Source of the DNA: Plicaturopsis crispa FD-325 SS-3
Lineage: Eukaryota; Basidiomycota; Agaricomycetes; Amylocorticiales; Amylocorticiaceae
DNA: 64,000 nt
Assembly: GCA_000827205.1 (NCBI GenBank)
Contig: KN832556.1
Span: forward strand, 1,697,272-1,761,271
Reading direction: 5' to 3'
Shown piece by piece: positions 22,619-34,071 of this stretch. The notes below the pieces were generated by a model. It was not told the DNA's origin, ran no database searches, and was given only the letters and a program-made list of their open reading frames with translations. Numbering within the stretch: position 1 is the stretch's first letter; each line of letters starts with the position of its first letter. The translations under genes and the position numbers were made by a program.

Positions 22619-25188
22619 TCAAGCCCCTACCGTCTTCAACCTCTGCAGCCCCGTGAACACCGCCTCCACCTCTCCGCCGTCCGTAAACACCCACCCCTCT
22701 CGCCACCGCTCTAGCATCCCCTTCAACTCGCACGCGTCCATGCGCGCGAGCCCCCGCAGATCCGTCGCCGTGCGCACTCCGGCGTCGAGCAGCGCGGGCC
22801 GCAGCTGGGGCCGCCCGATGTTAGCTAAAAAGTCGCGTATTGGGCAGGGCGGTTCGGACGCCTGGGGTATCTGGTCGAATTGGCCGATCCCGGGGTGTTC
22901 GGGGACGGGGGAGCCCCCGTAGAATGGATTTTTATCGTTATACGGGACGCCCATGGACAAAATCGAGGAAGCACGCAATTGATAGTTGGGTGTGTCGTCG
23001 TTATAGTGGCGCGAGGTCCCCTCGTCAAACGATTCGGGGGCGGGAGTGCCGTCGTTGAAAGAGTCCGCGTCGTTAAGCGGCACGAGTATGGAGACGATCG
23101 AGGAAGCGCGCGAGTAAGGGTTGGGTTCGTCAGATTGATCATGGTCTTGGGTCCCTTCGTCAAACGGATCGTCTAGGTCGCGCTCCTTGTATGTGGGCAA
23201 CGTTGAGGAAGCGCGCAAGTGGGGGCTGGGTGCGTGGTCAGAGTGATCGTGGTATTGGGTCCCCTCGTCAGACGAATCGACTAGTTCGCGCTCCTCGTAC
23301 GTGGACAGCGATGATGAAGCGAAGGAGTGGGGGTTGACAGGAGGGGCTGCCTGGTAGGATTGGCGTGGGCCTAGAAGAGGCGTTCCCTGGCTGGAGTCAT
23401 CATTCCATTGACGATATCGCGGGCGCGGGCGCGGTCGAGTCTTAGGATCTGTCAATGGCTCGCGTGTAGACACCTCCGATGAAGGACCATCGTTCTCCTT
23501 CTCATTTCTCTTGCGTTTCTGCGACGACTACTTGACAATCAGCATCCGAGAGAACAGCGCTTATGACGCCAGCGTCGAGAAATGCGTACCCGTCCCGCTT
23601 CCGCGCGCGAAGTGACCTCTGCAGGCTCTTTCGTTGCCGACTTTACTCGCCGTCCGTATCTCGAGATATATGGAATGGCCTCAGACAGTTCCGGGGTCTG
23701 CGATATATGTTAAACGTCGAATGGATGTTGGTCGCGCATGTGGACACACCCATGTAGTCTTCTCGGGATATGACTTCGAGCTGCCGGAAGGTAGCGTGCG
23801 ATCCTGCTGCAAAGTGCACCCATCTGTAAGTGGGCCGCTTTCATTAGAGGATGTGCGTAGGGAACGGACCTCTGAAGCATTAATATCGGCGTCCACCAGA
23901 GTTCTCTGCGAGTCAAAGTCGATTGGAGGGGTCGCAGTGGTGTTCTGCGCCGAGTCGATATCCTCTTGGGACAGCACATCGTCCTGCAAAGGCTCAGGCA
24001 TATCATCGTAGGATAGCTCGAGCACATCATCCTGCAGCGGCTCTGGCACATCATCCTGTAGTGGCTCAGACGCATCACCCTGCGAGGTCTCAGCCTGCAA
24101 TATATCGAGCATATCATCCCTTGACAAGCCCAACGACAGCTCCACGACGCTCAGCTCGCGCTTGGGTGCCGGCAGCGACAGGGTATCCGCCGCCACCTGA
24201 AGCGCGTTCGCACCACAGTAGTCAAAATCAACGTATTGGTACGTGGTGTGGTGCTCGGAGCGGGTGGCGTACATTGGACTGCGAGGTCGGGGATCGGGCT
24301 GCCATAGATAACACGTGAACAACGGGTCATGTAGACGAGAATGAAAGCCTCTTGAGAGACGGGGACATACACTAGAGGAACGAGAGCGAGGTCGCTTGAG
24401 AAGAGCATGACGTGCGAGGCTCAGTGCCTTCAGGTGCCGCACGTTCGCGCGCCTGACGGGCTCGAGCACGGGTATGAGGCTGTACTTGGGCCTGCAATCG
24501 ATTTTTAGGAGGTATTCGGGATAGTGGATAAAATAGTTTCCGGGGTCTTCCGCATCTTCGAGCGGAGTGGGTGGACGCGGAGGTAAAGGGTCGTCGATGC
24601 CTCTGGGATCGTCGTCGATGCCACTAGGATCGTCGTCGATGCCACTAGGACCGTCGCCCGACTTGCGGCGCCGGATGCGCTTGCGCCACTCGGGCGTGAA
24701 ATGGTGGTCGAGGTACGTGTGCAGGTGGGCTACAATCTCCGGGTCGGTGCGGAAGCGGATGTCTAGTGTAGTGGCGGCCTGGGCAAGAAGAAAAGTAGCA
24801 GTCACAGTGAGTAGTAAATTCGGCACCAGCACTGAAGGCGTACCTCGTCCTCGATGTTCCTCCACGTGAGCGTGTTCTGCCTGTGTGGGGAGACATCGCG
24901 GTCGAAATATTTTTGCCCGATCTCACGGAGTACGCGCTATTATGAGTAGCGAATAACGCGTCAGAGCTATAAACGCGTGCATAGTCGAACAAAAGTACCT
25001 TTATGTGCTCAAACCGCTCGGGGTCGTCACCTAAGCCGAGGCTGTCGCGAAACAATCGCGCTGTCCAGTGACTGGGACTGAACGGCGTTGAGAGGCCGCG
25101 CGCGGTCTGCTTAGCTATCGCGAGAGGAGCTGTGAGTCTATGTCTGCTTTCTCGAAAAACGAAACTAACCTGAAGATACTCTGGGCAT
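22619..25188 (-). CDS. Uncharacterised protein, long paralogue with repeat-rich middle and SAM-like C terminus
   Basis: Exons 25188-25170, 25129-24999, 24936-24844, 24778-23750, 23697-23590 and 23518-22619 join in phase to 759 residues. The N-terminal domain (ERFEHIKRVLREIGQKYF, RNTLTWRNIEDE-like, PEIVAHLHTYLDHHFTPEW) matches the convergent neighbour. The middle is acidic and carries several tandem repeats: GIDDDPS three times, EPLQDDV-type units, and four imperfect units of about 35-40 residues with RASS and DEGT cores. The last 80 residues (LANIGRPQLRPALLDAGVRT, then DLRGLARMDACELKGML) look like a SAM-type helical bundle. No function is recognised. Splice junctions are supported by frame and by the shared exon length with the paralogue. 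Confidence 0.65.
24590..24655 (-). repeat. 21 bp tandem repeat inside the long paralogue
   Basis: About three in-frame units encode GIDDDPS-like heptads. Slight sequence decay between units suggests slippage expansion. Confidence 0.7.
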
Positions 25189-26107
25189 GGCGGTGGGGAA
25201 GAAGAGACCCGCACGAAAGCAAGTACACGGCCGTGTGTTTTTAGGGGATCCGTGGACCGAAATTGGCAAAGAACATTCAGCGAACGGATGACATTTGACA
25301 TCTACGCGTCGCGTCCATCACGTGTGCCTGTTCTTGAGTCGCCGTCGACGAAGAACCTGGCGATGGGATGGCCGGACAATTGGCAAATCTGTCATGTATG
25401 GGAACGTGGCCCACTTGTAGCCTGACAGTCGAGAGTTCTGCATGGATTTCAGCATACTTAGTCGAAGCCGCACACATATGTACTAGTACTCTGTGGCATA
25501 CGTAGGCATACTTTAGCACATCGTCGTGGGGCATTCAAGTCGAGTAGAATTGGATCTGAAGACAAATAAGCATTACGGTGAGCATGTCTACGATCTTGAA
25601 CTCAAATGCCACTCACCACCATAAAATATGTTCCCCACTTGTTTGCCCTGGAGTGATAAACACTCGCGTCGCTGGAGCTGTGTAGAGGCGGCGGCGTCGT
25701 ATGCGATGGTGTAAACCACATGCCAACGGGGGAACGTACTTATCTACCAAGCCAGCCAAATAGCACCAAACATCCCTACAGCCTCCGCGCCTCCCGACAC
25801 TCGCCCGACGTCCAACTGTAAGTAACTCCAGACTCAGTTCAGCAACGACTTATCCTCCCAGCATACAGCGATTGTCTTTATTCGCAAGTGTATGAAATAA
25901 TTGCACAAGACACAAGTCGAAGTGCAACTCGATAGGCGCCGCCTTGTGGTACCGACCCACGTGGTTTTCCCCGGACCGTGGAGTGCTCATATTGCTCACC
26001 AATCGCCCTCTGCTCGCACTTACTTATATTATCTGGCAGCGGCACCGCCCTGCGACTTGTTTCCTGCCACCATTTCCTCTCACATCTACCGTCTATCCAG
26101 CCGCAGA
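25189..26107. other. Divergent intergenic region
   Basis: This separates the long paralogue from NPY1. No gene is recognised; the open frame at 25,277-25,534 on the - strand has no recognisable homology. Confidence 0.35.
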
Positions 26108-27761
26108 ATGGGCGAAACGTGAGTGCTATCACTTTATCTGCACCTCGATTAACACATCGCCGCGCGCAGATTCACCAATTTCCTAGGCGGTTCGCCGCTG
26201 AACCGACTGTCCTGGCTCAGGCCGTCCCACTCCTTCCTGAACGCAGTCATAGTCTCTCCGGCGACGCGCTGGATCCTCTTCAACGCCGGCCAGCCGCTCC
26301 TCGCTACCCACCCGGAGACGCGCAAGCGATCCCTCGCCCAGCTCACCACCGACGACGTCCGCCCCCTGCTCGGCCCCGCCCCGTTCTTCGGACAGACCAA
26401 CGACGAATCGGCCGTCGCAGAGCCCAACGTGCCCGTGCTCGAAGCATCGCGGCATCGTGGCGCGCCCGTCGTCTTCCTCGGCCTCCAGGAGCCGCAGGAC
26501 GGCACCGCCGCCGCACTGCCCTCGTCCGATTTCGCCGACCCACACGCCGCCGTTGCGAACCTCAGCGGCACGCCGTTCTTCTCGCTCGATGTCGCCGGGT
26601 GGGCGGAGGAGGAGACGGTCGACGCGGTGCTGAAGGCGTCCAGTGCAGCGAAGGAGGGGCAGGAGCTGGCGTGGACGGAGGCGAGGGGCGCGATGACCGG
26701 CTTGGATGCGTTCACGGCGGGCGTGTTTGCGAATGCGAGGAGTCTGGTGGACTGGAACTCGCGTAATAAGGTGTGTGGTAGCGTTTTATTTGCTTTCGCT
26801 AACCCTGATATCGGTGCAGTTCTGCCCAGCGTGTGGTACGCCGACCTACTCGATGTGGGCGGGCTGGAAGATCGCGTGCAGATCCCTCCTCCCATGGGCT
26901 GACAACACCGGACGGAAACCGTGTCCCACCGAGTGCGTCGTGTCTTCCTTTGTCTCGTTATTCATACTAACAATGCATCCAGACGCGGCCTGCACAACTT
27001 CACCCACCCCCGGACCGACCCCGTCGTGATCATGGTCGCCGTCGACGACGCCACCGACAAGATCCTCCTCGGACGGAACGTGCGTGCCCCTCCCCCCCTC
27101 CTCCCCTCCACACTGACCCGATTACCACCCACAGAAAAAGTTCCCAGGCAAATTCTACAGCGCGCTCGCGGGCTTCATGGAGCCCGGCGAGTCGTTCGAG
27201 GACGCCGTGAAGCGCGAGATGTGGGAAGAGGCTGGCGTGAAGGTATGGGATATCCGATACCATAGCGGACAGCCTTGGGTAAGTCGGACGCGCATCGATG
27301 TAGTGTGTGCAGTTGCTGATGGGCAAAGGAAAGCCGTATCCCGCGAACTTGATGGTGGGATTCTACGCGCGCGCGGACCCGTCGCAGCCTGTGCGCGTCG
27401 ATCTCGATAATGAGCTTGAAGGTGCGTACCCTTGTTGCATCGAAACTTGTCGCTCGCGCTGACTCTTGCGTGCACAGATGCGCAGTGGTTTACGCGCGCG
27501 GAGGTGCTGAAGGTCTTGAACCACAAGTCCGGCACGAACTTTACGCGTAAAGACTACAAGACGATGGAGGAGATCACGGAGGGGCGTTCCAACACCGTCG
27601 CAAACGCGTCTCAGCGTGAAGAAATTGCTGCTAAGGCGGCGGCGGAGGACGAGCCGCCGTTCAGGGTGCCGCCTCTGACTGCGATTGCGGGCGTGCTTAT
27701 CCGCGACTGGGCAGAGGGGAAGATTGGGTTTGGACCGAATGTACAGAAGGGGAATCTGTAG
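26108..27761 (+). CDS. NPY1: NADH pyrophosphatase (Nudix hydrolase, NUDT12/NPY1 type)
   Basis: An 11 bp first exon (26108-26118) is followed by exons from 26168 onward. The N-terminal half is the family's poorly conserved domain. A zinc-ribbon remnant follows: FCPACGTPTYSMWAGWK keeps the first Cys pair. Then come GLHNFTHPRTDPVVIMVAV and the Nudix box, GFMEPGESFEDAVKREMWEE with AGV following. The diagnostic NADH pyrophosphatase signature GQPWPYPANLMVGFYA comes after the box. The enzyme cleaves NADH to AMP and NMNH and also processes NAD-capped RNA. No peroxisomal SKL tail is present (it ends VQKGNL). Confidence 0.93.
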
Positions 27762-28938
27762 AATAAATGGATAGATGTTTTAGATTTTCGACTATGCGAG
27801 GCTCAGTCGCGTCTACGCGGCGGGTCGCACGTGGAAGGAGTGGCGCGGATTTATTGGTATCGTCCAGGGTGCCGCGGATTTTATCCTTCTGGGTCTACCA
27901 ATGTGACAAAATCACTTCCATTCGCGAGAAATATACGAAGGCCCATCCGCTTCTGACCGATGGCACTTTCGTTCCAAGTTGGGAACAAACGAATGTCTCT
28001 TCTCGGAGCCGCAACGAGGCTTCCTGTTCGACGTGGATCCCTGCCTGACAGATGCGGGCTCACATCCAAGACTAGATCGTGTCTCATTATGCGTCCTAGT
28101 TTGTTCTACTTGCATTGTCCTTCCCGGCCTGATTTCCCTGAACGCTGATGAGCCCCCCGTATTATTTTTGATCTCTTCTAGCGCTCTTATTCCTTTTTTT
28201 AAAAACCATTTCCCGGGTCATGTCAGACATGCCGTCGCCGTGGCTCCCGCATGTTCCGGGCGCGGTGCGCGTCGGACCATGCCAATGCGGTGTGTATCTG
28301 CTCATGAATGCGTGGTATGTGTGTCCCTATATTGCTGGTATTCTTGTTTACCTCACGCCGTGATCGTGTTCATTTAGAACGTACTTTGTTCCTTCGATTT
28401 CGCCGTCAAGGTTCCCCCGCGACGCCCCCCTTGAACTTTCCTTTTAAATCTATCGGTCCATGTAATTTCGCCCACCGGCCAGGCAATTATGTGGGCCCTT
28501 TTTGCCTCTGCCTATCCAAGCGTGTCTGACGTGCACGCGATAAGTTATGTGTGCCAGGTGGAGTGCTACTCGACAAGGCCGTGTTTCGAGACACCGTCCG
28601 CTCTTTGAGGTTTCCTCTTTCGGCACACGGTCTCGCATTGACCGAGCTGCCCTTACCCTTAATTATGAGCTCAAGGCGTCCTCGAGACGAACAATGCAGG
28701 CGGAAGAGGGGGGGAAGGGATAAATGAAGGCAGACGTGCGTCCGGCGCACTGGGTTCATGTGTGATCCTGATATATAAGACCGAGAGCCCGGGGTTTTTG
28801 CCCTTCTGGTTCCCCTTGACGCGATAATTGCATGTCCCTCGGTACGTTCGCCCTTTTGCCAGCGTTCTCCGTTTTAGGTTTCTCGGGCTGCATCACAGTT
28901 CAGCTAATGCCAAAACTTTATTTTTCACCGTTGCGTAG
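27762..28938. other. 1.2 kb intergenic region
   Basis: No coding region is recognised. Its right end holds a TATA box and a likely 5' UTR for the next small gene. Confidence 0.35.
28772..28779 (+). promoter_or_regulatory. TATA box of the small gene at 28939
   Basis: TATATAAG lies about 160 bp before the ATG. A GTACGT donor at 28842 and a TAG acceptor directly before the ATG suggest a 5' UTR intron. Confidence 0.4.
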
Positions 28939-29151
28939 ATGACCTCCGATGCTCGCCCGCCCGACGCCCGCCACAGACGTAGTCCGCGCCAGCCCGCACA
29001 GCGGGACCTGTCCCCCGCCCAATCCATCGCCGAGGCGTGGAAGCGCGAGTCCGAAGAAAACCAAGAAAAATGGCGGCAGGCCGAGGCGAAGGTGAAGCAG
29101 CGCTATGAGACACGGTCTGGTCGCAAGAAAGGCCTGGGGACAAAGCTGTAG
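28939..29151 (+). CDS. Small hypothetical protein (70 aa), charged helix
   Basis: A 70-residue frame begins MTSDARPPDARHRR. Its second half is a predicted charged helix (SIAEAWKRESEENQEKWRQ) ending in a basic tail (GRKKGLGTKL). There is a TATA box and a probable UTR intron upstream. No family is recognised. The composition looks protein-like rather than random, but the only support is context. Confidence 0.4.
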   Translation: MTSDARPPDARHRRSPRQPAQRDLSPAQSIAEAWKRESEENQEKWRQAEAKVKQRYETRSGRKKGLGTKL

Positions 29152-29423
29152 GTGCTGCAACATTCGTAGGTCCCGTTCCCCCACGTATCGCTGTTTGTGC
29201 GGTCTTGCTCATCTGATGAAGGCAGCGCCCCCGGCGAACAACTAGAGAGCAGGGAACGTTTGACATTCTTGTATATGTATTTGTGCAATGTATAGTGCAA
29301 CAGCAATCTTGGGGGTCGATGATCAGTGTACAACAGGCCAAAACGAAACGATACGATTCTGTACAGAGTGAATGGATGATACAATAATGATAACAACAAT
29401 AGCGACGCTCCAATGTCATCCCG

Positions 29424-31499
29424 TCATGAGCCACCTGCACCCTCCGCAGCATCGTCACCCTCCTCTGACTCGAAAGGCTCCTCGTCGAGGTCATCGTAGC
29501 TTTCGTCCTCTTCCTCCATTGCGGCCTCCGCTTCCGCCTGAGACTGTGCAGCAGCAGCGGCACTGGCAATCGCCTCTTCCAGCATCTTTGTCTGCTCGTC
29601 CGACAAGCCGTATAGAGAAAGCGCAGGTGTTGGCGATGCCTCAGGTGGATGGCCGTCCGGAGCTTCAAAGGTATGGTCCGGGACAACGTCCATGCCATGG
29701 CTACCGGATCCTGATTCAGGTGGTGGTGGATAGAGAATCGATGGATCGGAGCTTTGTGCGGGCGGTGGATCCGACTGTTGCGGCTGGGAGGATCCAAAGG
29801 GTAGATTCTGCACTTGCGCACGGGCAATGACGCTTGCGAGGGTAGCTTGGCCGCCGGTAAGATCTATGTGAGGCTGTTGCGAAGAGGACTGCGCAGCAGG
29901 AGCTCCCAGTACGCCGGTGACATGAGCCTGTAGCAGGCCATGCAGGCTCACTACCGCCATCTGCGCCTCCGAGATAATCTCCGGGTTGATCTCGCCCTCC
30001 TCAATGCCGACCTCTCCGCCGCCATGAACATTACTCGTCCCACTCTCGCCAGGGTACCCCAGAGCACCGCCCATCTCACTTTGGATCGCTGCGAGGCCAT
30101 TCCACATTTTCACGCGGCGGCCCTCCTTCACAGCCTCCTCCTTTTCCTCAGTGTGCAGCTCTACTTCCAATATCTCGGACGCAACGCACACTACGCCCCT
30201 CTCGCCCCGTGTCCTCGCGCTGTTTTTGTGACGTTTAATGGCGTCCCGGCGCGAGAACATCTTTTCGCAGCCACGGCACTTCCACGCGGTTTTGTCGTGC
30301 AGCTTCGCGTGGCGTTTCAGGTCGTGATTGCGAGCAAAAGACGCGGGACATGTCGTACACCGGTACGGACGGTGCAGCGCGTGCATGCGTTGGTGGGAAC
30401 GGAGTGAGTACAGGCGAGAAAACGTTTTGGGGCAGGAGGACACGAGGCAGGGATAGACGGCAGTACCGATGTCGGTGATCTGATTGGACACGGCTTGCGG
30501 CCACGGGTCTGCGGGATGTGGTGGGTATATCGGTGTGGAAGGGGGTATATTGGGCGGCTGAAAGCCTGGTGCGGAAGCTATTTGTATACCGCTGAGGACA
30601 CCAATGACCTGGATGAGACCGCTGATCTCTTGCAGGACGTTCATTTCTGGACCGCCCCGCGCCGATGAGGTGACCGCAAACAAGAATACTTGGTGCAGAG
30701 GCATTTGTATGGAGGAAATGACTGAAGAATCCAGCATTCGGTCCCCGGTCATGCGCGTCGTGCTAAGCGTATGCGTAATAGCACGGACCGCCTCCGTGAT
30801 CTGCATGTGCAGGTCATACTGAGGATAGAAAGGGCGTTTCGCGGGTCGCTCCTCTCCGTGTTGATGCCACTCGTCACCAGGCTCGTCGCGTTTCCGCTTA
30901 CCCTTGTCGAGTTGCATCGCGGACGCGTTCGAGTGTCGCAGTGTAGCAAAAAGCGTATCTGAGCGGGCGAGAGTGACGAGAATATGGCTGAGGGGTTTCG
31001 CGACCTCTTTGGAGACAGTTCCGACGGCAGCAGAGCGCGTCAACATGTCTAGAACACTGATGTTCTGTGAGTCTGGTATAATCGCAGACGCAAGAGTAGA
31101 CCTAGCAAGAGGATCCTTGTCCGTATACGCGAGAATGCTTTTCATCGTAGCTATCGCTGCCTCCTCCTTTCTATTTGCAAGGCTTTGCGCATGGACTGGT
31201 GCAGCAGGAGGTGGAATAGGGACAGTATGCGGCTGGGCAGGCGGCGGCGGCTCTGCGGGCAGAGGATTAGGTATTGCAGCACGGTCGGCTTGAGCTTTGC
31301 TGATATCAGCCCATAGCTGGTCCCCCAACCGACGCGCTATTTCCTCAGCCTCTGCATCTGCCTCGTCGATGTCCTCTTCGTCTTCGTCGTAATCCCCGTC
31401 GCCATCCTCGTCCCAGTCTTCCGTTCCATCTATGGGTGGCTGCGGCATCTCTGCGGCAGGTAAATGTGTGTCATAGTGTGTAACAGCGCCGTCGTTCAT
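29424..31499 (-). CDS. Three-finger C2H2 zinc-finger protein, 691 aa
   Basis: A single uninterrupted exon from the ATG at 31499 is unusual here, where most genes are split. An acidic N terminus (DWDEDGDGDYDEDEEDIDEA) and a helical region precede three C2H2 fingers in the middle: CLVSSCPKTFSRLYSLRSH, CTTCPASFARNHDLKRH, and CRGCEKMFSRRDAIKRH. Linker spacing is canonical for the first two. The C-terminal half has a Pro/Ser/Gln-rich stretch and an acidic end. It is presumably a nuclear DNA-binding regulator; I do not recognise a named orthologue. It is divergent from the carrier gene across only 219 bp, so the two may share control elements. Confidence 0.85.
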   Translation of the reverse strand: MNDGAVTHYDTHLPAAEMPQPPIDGTEDWDEDGDGDYDEDEEDIDEADAEAEEIARRLGDQLWADISKAQADRAAIPNPLPAEPPPPAQPHTVPIPPPAAPVHAQSLANRKEEAAIATMKSILAYTDKDPLARSTLASAIIPDSQNISVLDMLTRSAAVGTVSKEVAKPLSHILVTLARSDTLFATLRHSNASAMQLDKGKRKRDEPGDEWHQHGEERPAKRPFYPQYDLHMQITEAVRAITHTLSTTRMTGDRMLDSSVISSIQMPLHQVFLFAVTSSARGGPEMNVLQEISGLIQVIGVLSGIQIASAPGFQPPNIPPSTPIYPPHPADPWPQAVSNQITDIGTAVYPCLVSSCPKTFSRLYSLRSHQRMHALHRPYRCTTCPASFARNHDLKRHAKLHDKTAWKCRGCEKMFSRRDAIKRHKNSARTRGERGVVCVASEILEVELHTEEKEEAVKEGRRVKMWNGLAAIQSEMGGALGYPGESGTSNVHGGGEVGIEEGEINPEIISEAQMAVVSLHGLLQAHVTGVLGAPAAQSSSQQPHIDLTGGQATLASVIARAQVQNLPFGSSQPQQSDPPPAQSSDPSILYPPPPESGSGSHGMDVVPDHTFEAPDGHPPEASPTPALSLYGLSDEQTKMLEEAIASAAAAAQSQAEAEAAMEEEDESYDDLDEEPFESEEGDDAAEGAGGS

Positions 31500-31718
31500 G
31501 CTCTCCTGGACGTTTCAAGAGAAAGAAAAGCTGGCCAGGTCGACGGCCGTGTTCAAAGTGTGCAATGGCTGCAAAAGCGCGGGTTGAAGATGAAAGCGGA
31601 AGAAATATCTGGGATCTGAGATCGATCACTCTAATCAAATTGGGAACTCGCCAAATCCAAGCAAGCTGCAGACGTTTGACTTTTTTCGAGACTTTCACCT
31701 TCACGTCGCCAGCTCTCA

Positions 31719-32958
31719 ATGTCGAAAACGGTAAAGGATCTAACTGCGGGGACTGCAGGGGGCATTGCCCAGGTGAGTGGCCAGATTCTGTGAACCTGAA
31801 CGAGCGTCTCACCGTGTCTATCGCGCGTTCAAGGTCCTGGTCGGCCAACCGTTCGATATTGTCAAAGTGGTGAGAATTCGCAGTCTTGACGCGTAATATG
31901 ACGACCCGACGCGCTGATCCTGTCTCTCAAGCGCATGCAAACGTCTGCTAAGGGGACGTACACAGGCATGGTGGGCTGCGCGGCTGGGATCCTGAAGAAC
32001 GAAGGTCCCCTGGCGTTCTACAAGGCATGCTGTGCCACAATGCACCATCAATGCGGGAGACTTACACTTCACCATCCTTAGGGCACTCTTACGCCTCTGC
32101 TTGGTATTGGAGTCTGCGTCTCGATTCAGTTTGGCGCACTGGAGTACTCAAAACGATATTTTGCCGCCCGGAATTTGGAGCAAGGACGGGGCGGTCCAGG
32201 GGGTCTTTCGTTAGGCGCTGGTCAGCTTGTCGCAGCTGGAGTCTTTGCTGGACTAGCCAATGGCGTTGTCTCGGGCCCCGTAGAGCATATCCGTATCCGT
32301 AAGCCCCATTTGGCTCGATTGTTTTGGCGCAATCGTGAAGTCTTGTTCAGGTATGCAAACGCAGTCGCCAACAAACCCTACATATGCGGGTCCGTTCGAT
32401 GCAATCAAGAAGATATACTCTGCCCATGGAATTTCTGGGATATACAAGGGCCAGGCTGTCACGCTATTGCGTGAAGCCGCGGGGTATGGAATATATTTCA
32501 TGGTCTACGAAAAACTCGTACAGAGGGAGATGGCCGTCAAAGGCATAAAACGGGAACAGCTGAGCGCGGTAAACGCTGTGCTTTACGGCGCTACCTCTGG
32601 ATACGCCGTGCGTTTCTCTAGCTCTTTCCTTCCCTGCGAAAACTCATAAACGAATATCATCTCTAGCTTTGGGCAATCATATACCCCATAGACATGATAA
32701 AATCCCGCATGCAGACCGATGGTTTCTCGCCGTCAACCGGCCAGAAATACAAGTCAACTCTGGACTGTGTTCGCAAAACATGGAGGACAGAGGGCATTGG
32801 AGCATTCACCCGTGGATTGGGGCCGACACTTATTCGGTACGAATCTCACTAGTAGTACTTCCGAGAGCCGTTTACTAATGTTTCTTAGGTCGCCCTTTGC
32901 GAATGGCGCTACGTTCCTCGGGTTTGAGATGGCCAACCGGCTGCTCAATTCATTTTGA
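31719..32958 (+). CDS. Mitochondrial carrier (SLC25), YMC1/YMC2-like
   Basis: The protein starts MSKTVKDLTAGTAGGIAQ. Three carrier repeats each show the PX[DE]XX[KR] signature: GQPFDIVKVRMQ, GPVEHIRIRLQ and YPIDMIKSRMQ, giving six membrane helices in the inner mitochondrial membrane. The first repeat and the stretch NGATFLGFEMANRLL resemble yeast YMC1/YMC2 organic-acid or amino-acid carriers. At least five short introns are present. The one at 32025-32081 starts GC instead of GT and ends AG. Substrate specificity cannot be read directly. Confidence 0.87.
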
Positions 32959-33294
32959 CACATATGTGTAGAGGGATATATTTAATGCTATAATGGATAA
33001 TGGATACATTGCTGGTTATCATGAAGCAAATCTGCTTGCGACAAACCGTGCATTTGCTGGCGGTACATAAATGATAATTCACTATTCTGCTCTTTAATTC
33101 GCCGGCCTAAGGGCAGGGATACCTTGCCGAGATGAACCATCTACACGAAACCATGGGCGCATAAGCAAACGTCTGCGTATTTACTATCACCCAATGTCAA
33201 CGCCAACAGCTTGAAGAATCGCAAAAAAGAATGGACATTTACAAGGACAGTAGGCGTCAATCGACGACAGAAGGCGACGACCCTTGCTCTACTG
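32959..33294. other. Convergent intergenic region
   Basis: This lies between the carrier and small gene SA. Nothing else is seen. Confidence 0.4.
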
Positions 33295-34071
33295 CTAGTC
33301 AAGACTCAACAGACTATCCTGACTGTAGTTGCTCGGCAAAGGCGAAATCACAAGATAGTCGCCCGGTGCGTCGTGCTTGGACTCCGATTCTGCAAACTCG
33401 GCCCCCTGCTGTCCAATACGATACAAGGCGTCCTCGACAGCTAATGTCGGTGGGATCAATCTGATGAGCGGCAGGATGACTTGCTTTATTTCTCACCTGC
33501 TTTGAAATTATGGGCATCTTGCGCACCGAGTGGCGGCATTTGAAACGGAACTTCGATAGGACTGTTGACCGTCGCCTGCTTGCACCGCTCGGTAAGGGTT
33601 CGTGCTCTTGCGGCAGTCGACGTGCTCTAAGTGATATTCAGTCGGGTGTTGACACAGTACAATGGTAAGGTTATGAGTCACTACAGCGAGAACATAGAAA
33701 TCACGGATTTCTTCTGCCAGGGCGCGCGCAAGACGGTTTAAAGATGGATTTATATAGAAATGATTGTGAGCACCGCGTATCTCTTGTTGTCTCGTCAGCT
33801 CTGCTCTTCGCCTGTGAAGCATTCAGCGTAACATATGAGCCTGCTATACAGAGTGCTAGACTACTCACTCGTGGTACTCGTCCATCAAGTCTGCCAGCTC
33901 GGTATCCTTAAAGTCCTTGCACGCATAAATAATCGAGAGGGCCTCGTTAAGGTCGTGCTCCGCTTTCTCTTGTATGCTAGCCGTGGTTTTGTGTCGCAGA
34001 CAGACCACTAGAGCCGGGAGGCCTTTGATAATAGAACCTGCCGCTATGGCCAATACTTCTAGGCCAGACAT
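33295..34071 (-). CDS. Small kinase-cluster protein SA (HeLo-like N terminus)
   Basis: Exons 34071-33869, 33811-33682, 33626-33497 and 33440-33295 join in frame to 202 residues. It starts MSGLEVLAIAAGSIIKGLPA, then a helical stretch with LNEALSIIYACKDF. Exon 2 ends IRDFYVLAV; exon 3 begins STSTAARARTLTERCKQA. The same exon plan and these anchor motifs recur in two other small genes at 42100-42791 and 45850-46676. The hydrophobic MSGLE start resembles fungal HeLo-like or STAND N-terminal domains, but this is a resemblance only. No catalytic motif is seen. It lies divergent to kinase K1. Confidence 0.7.
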
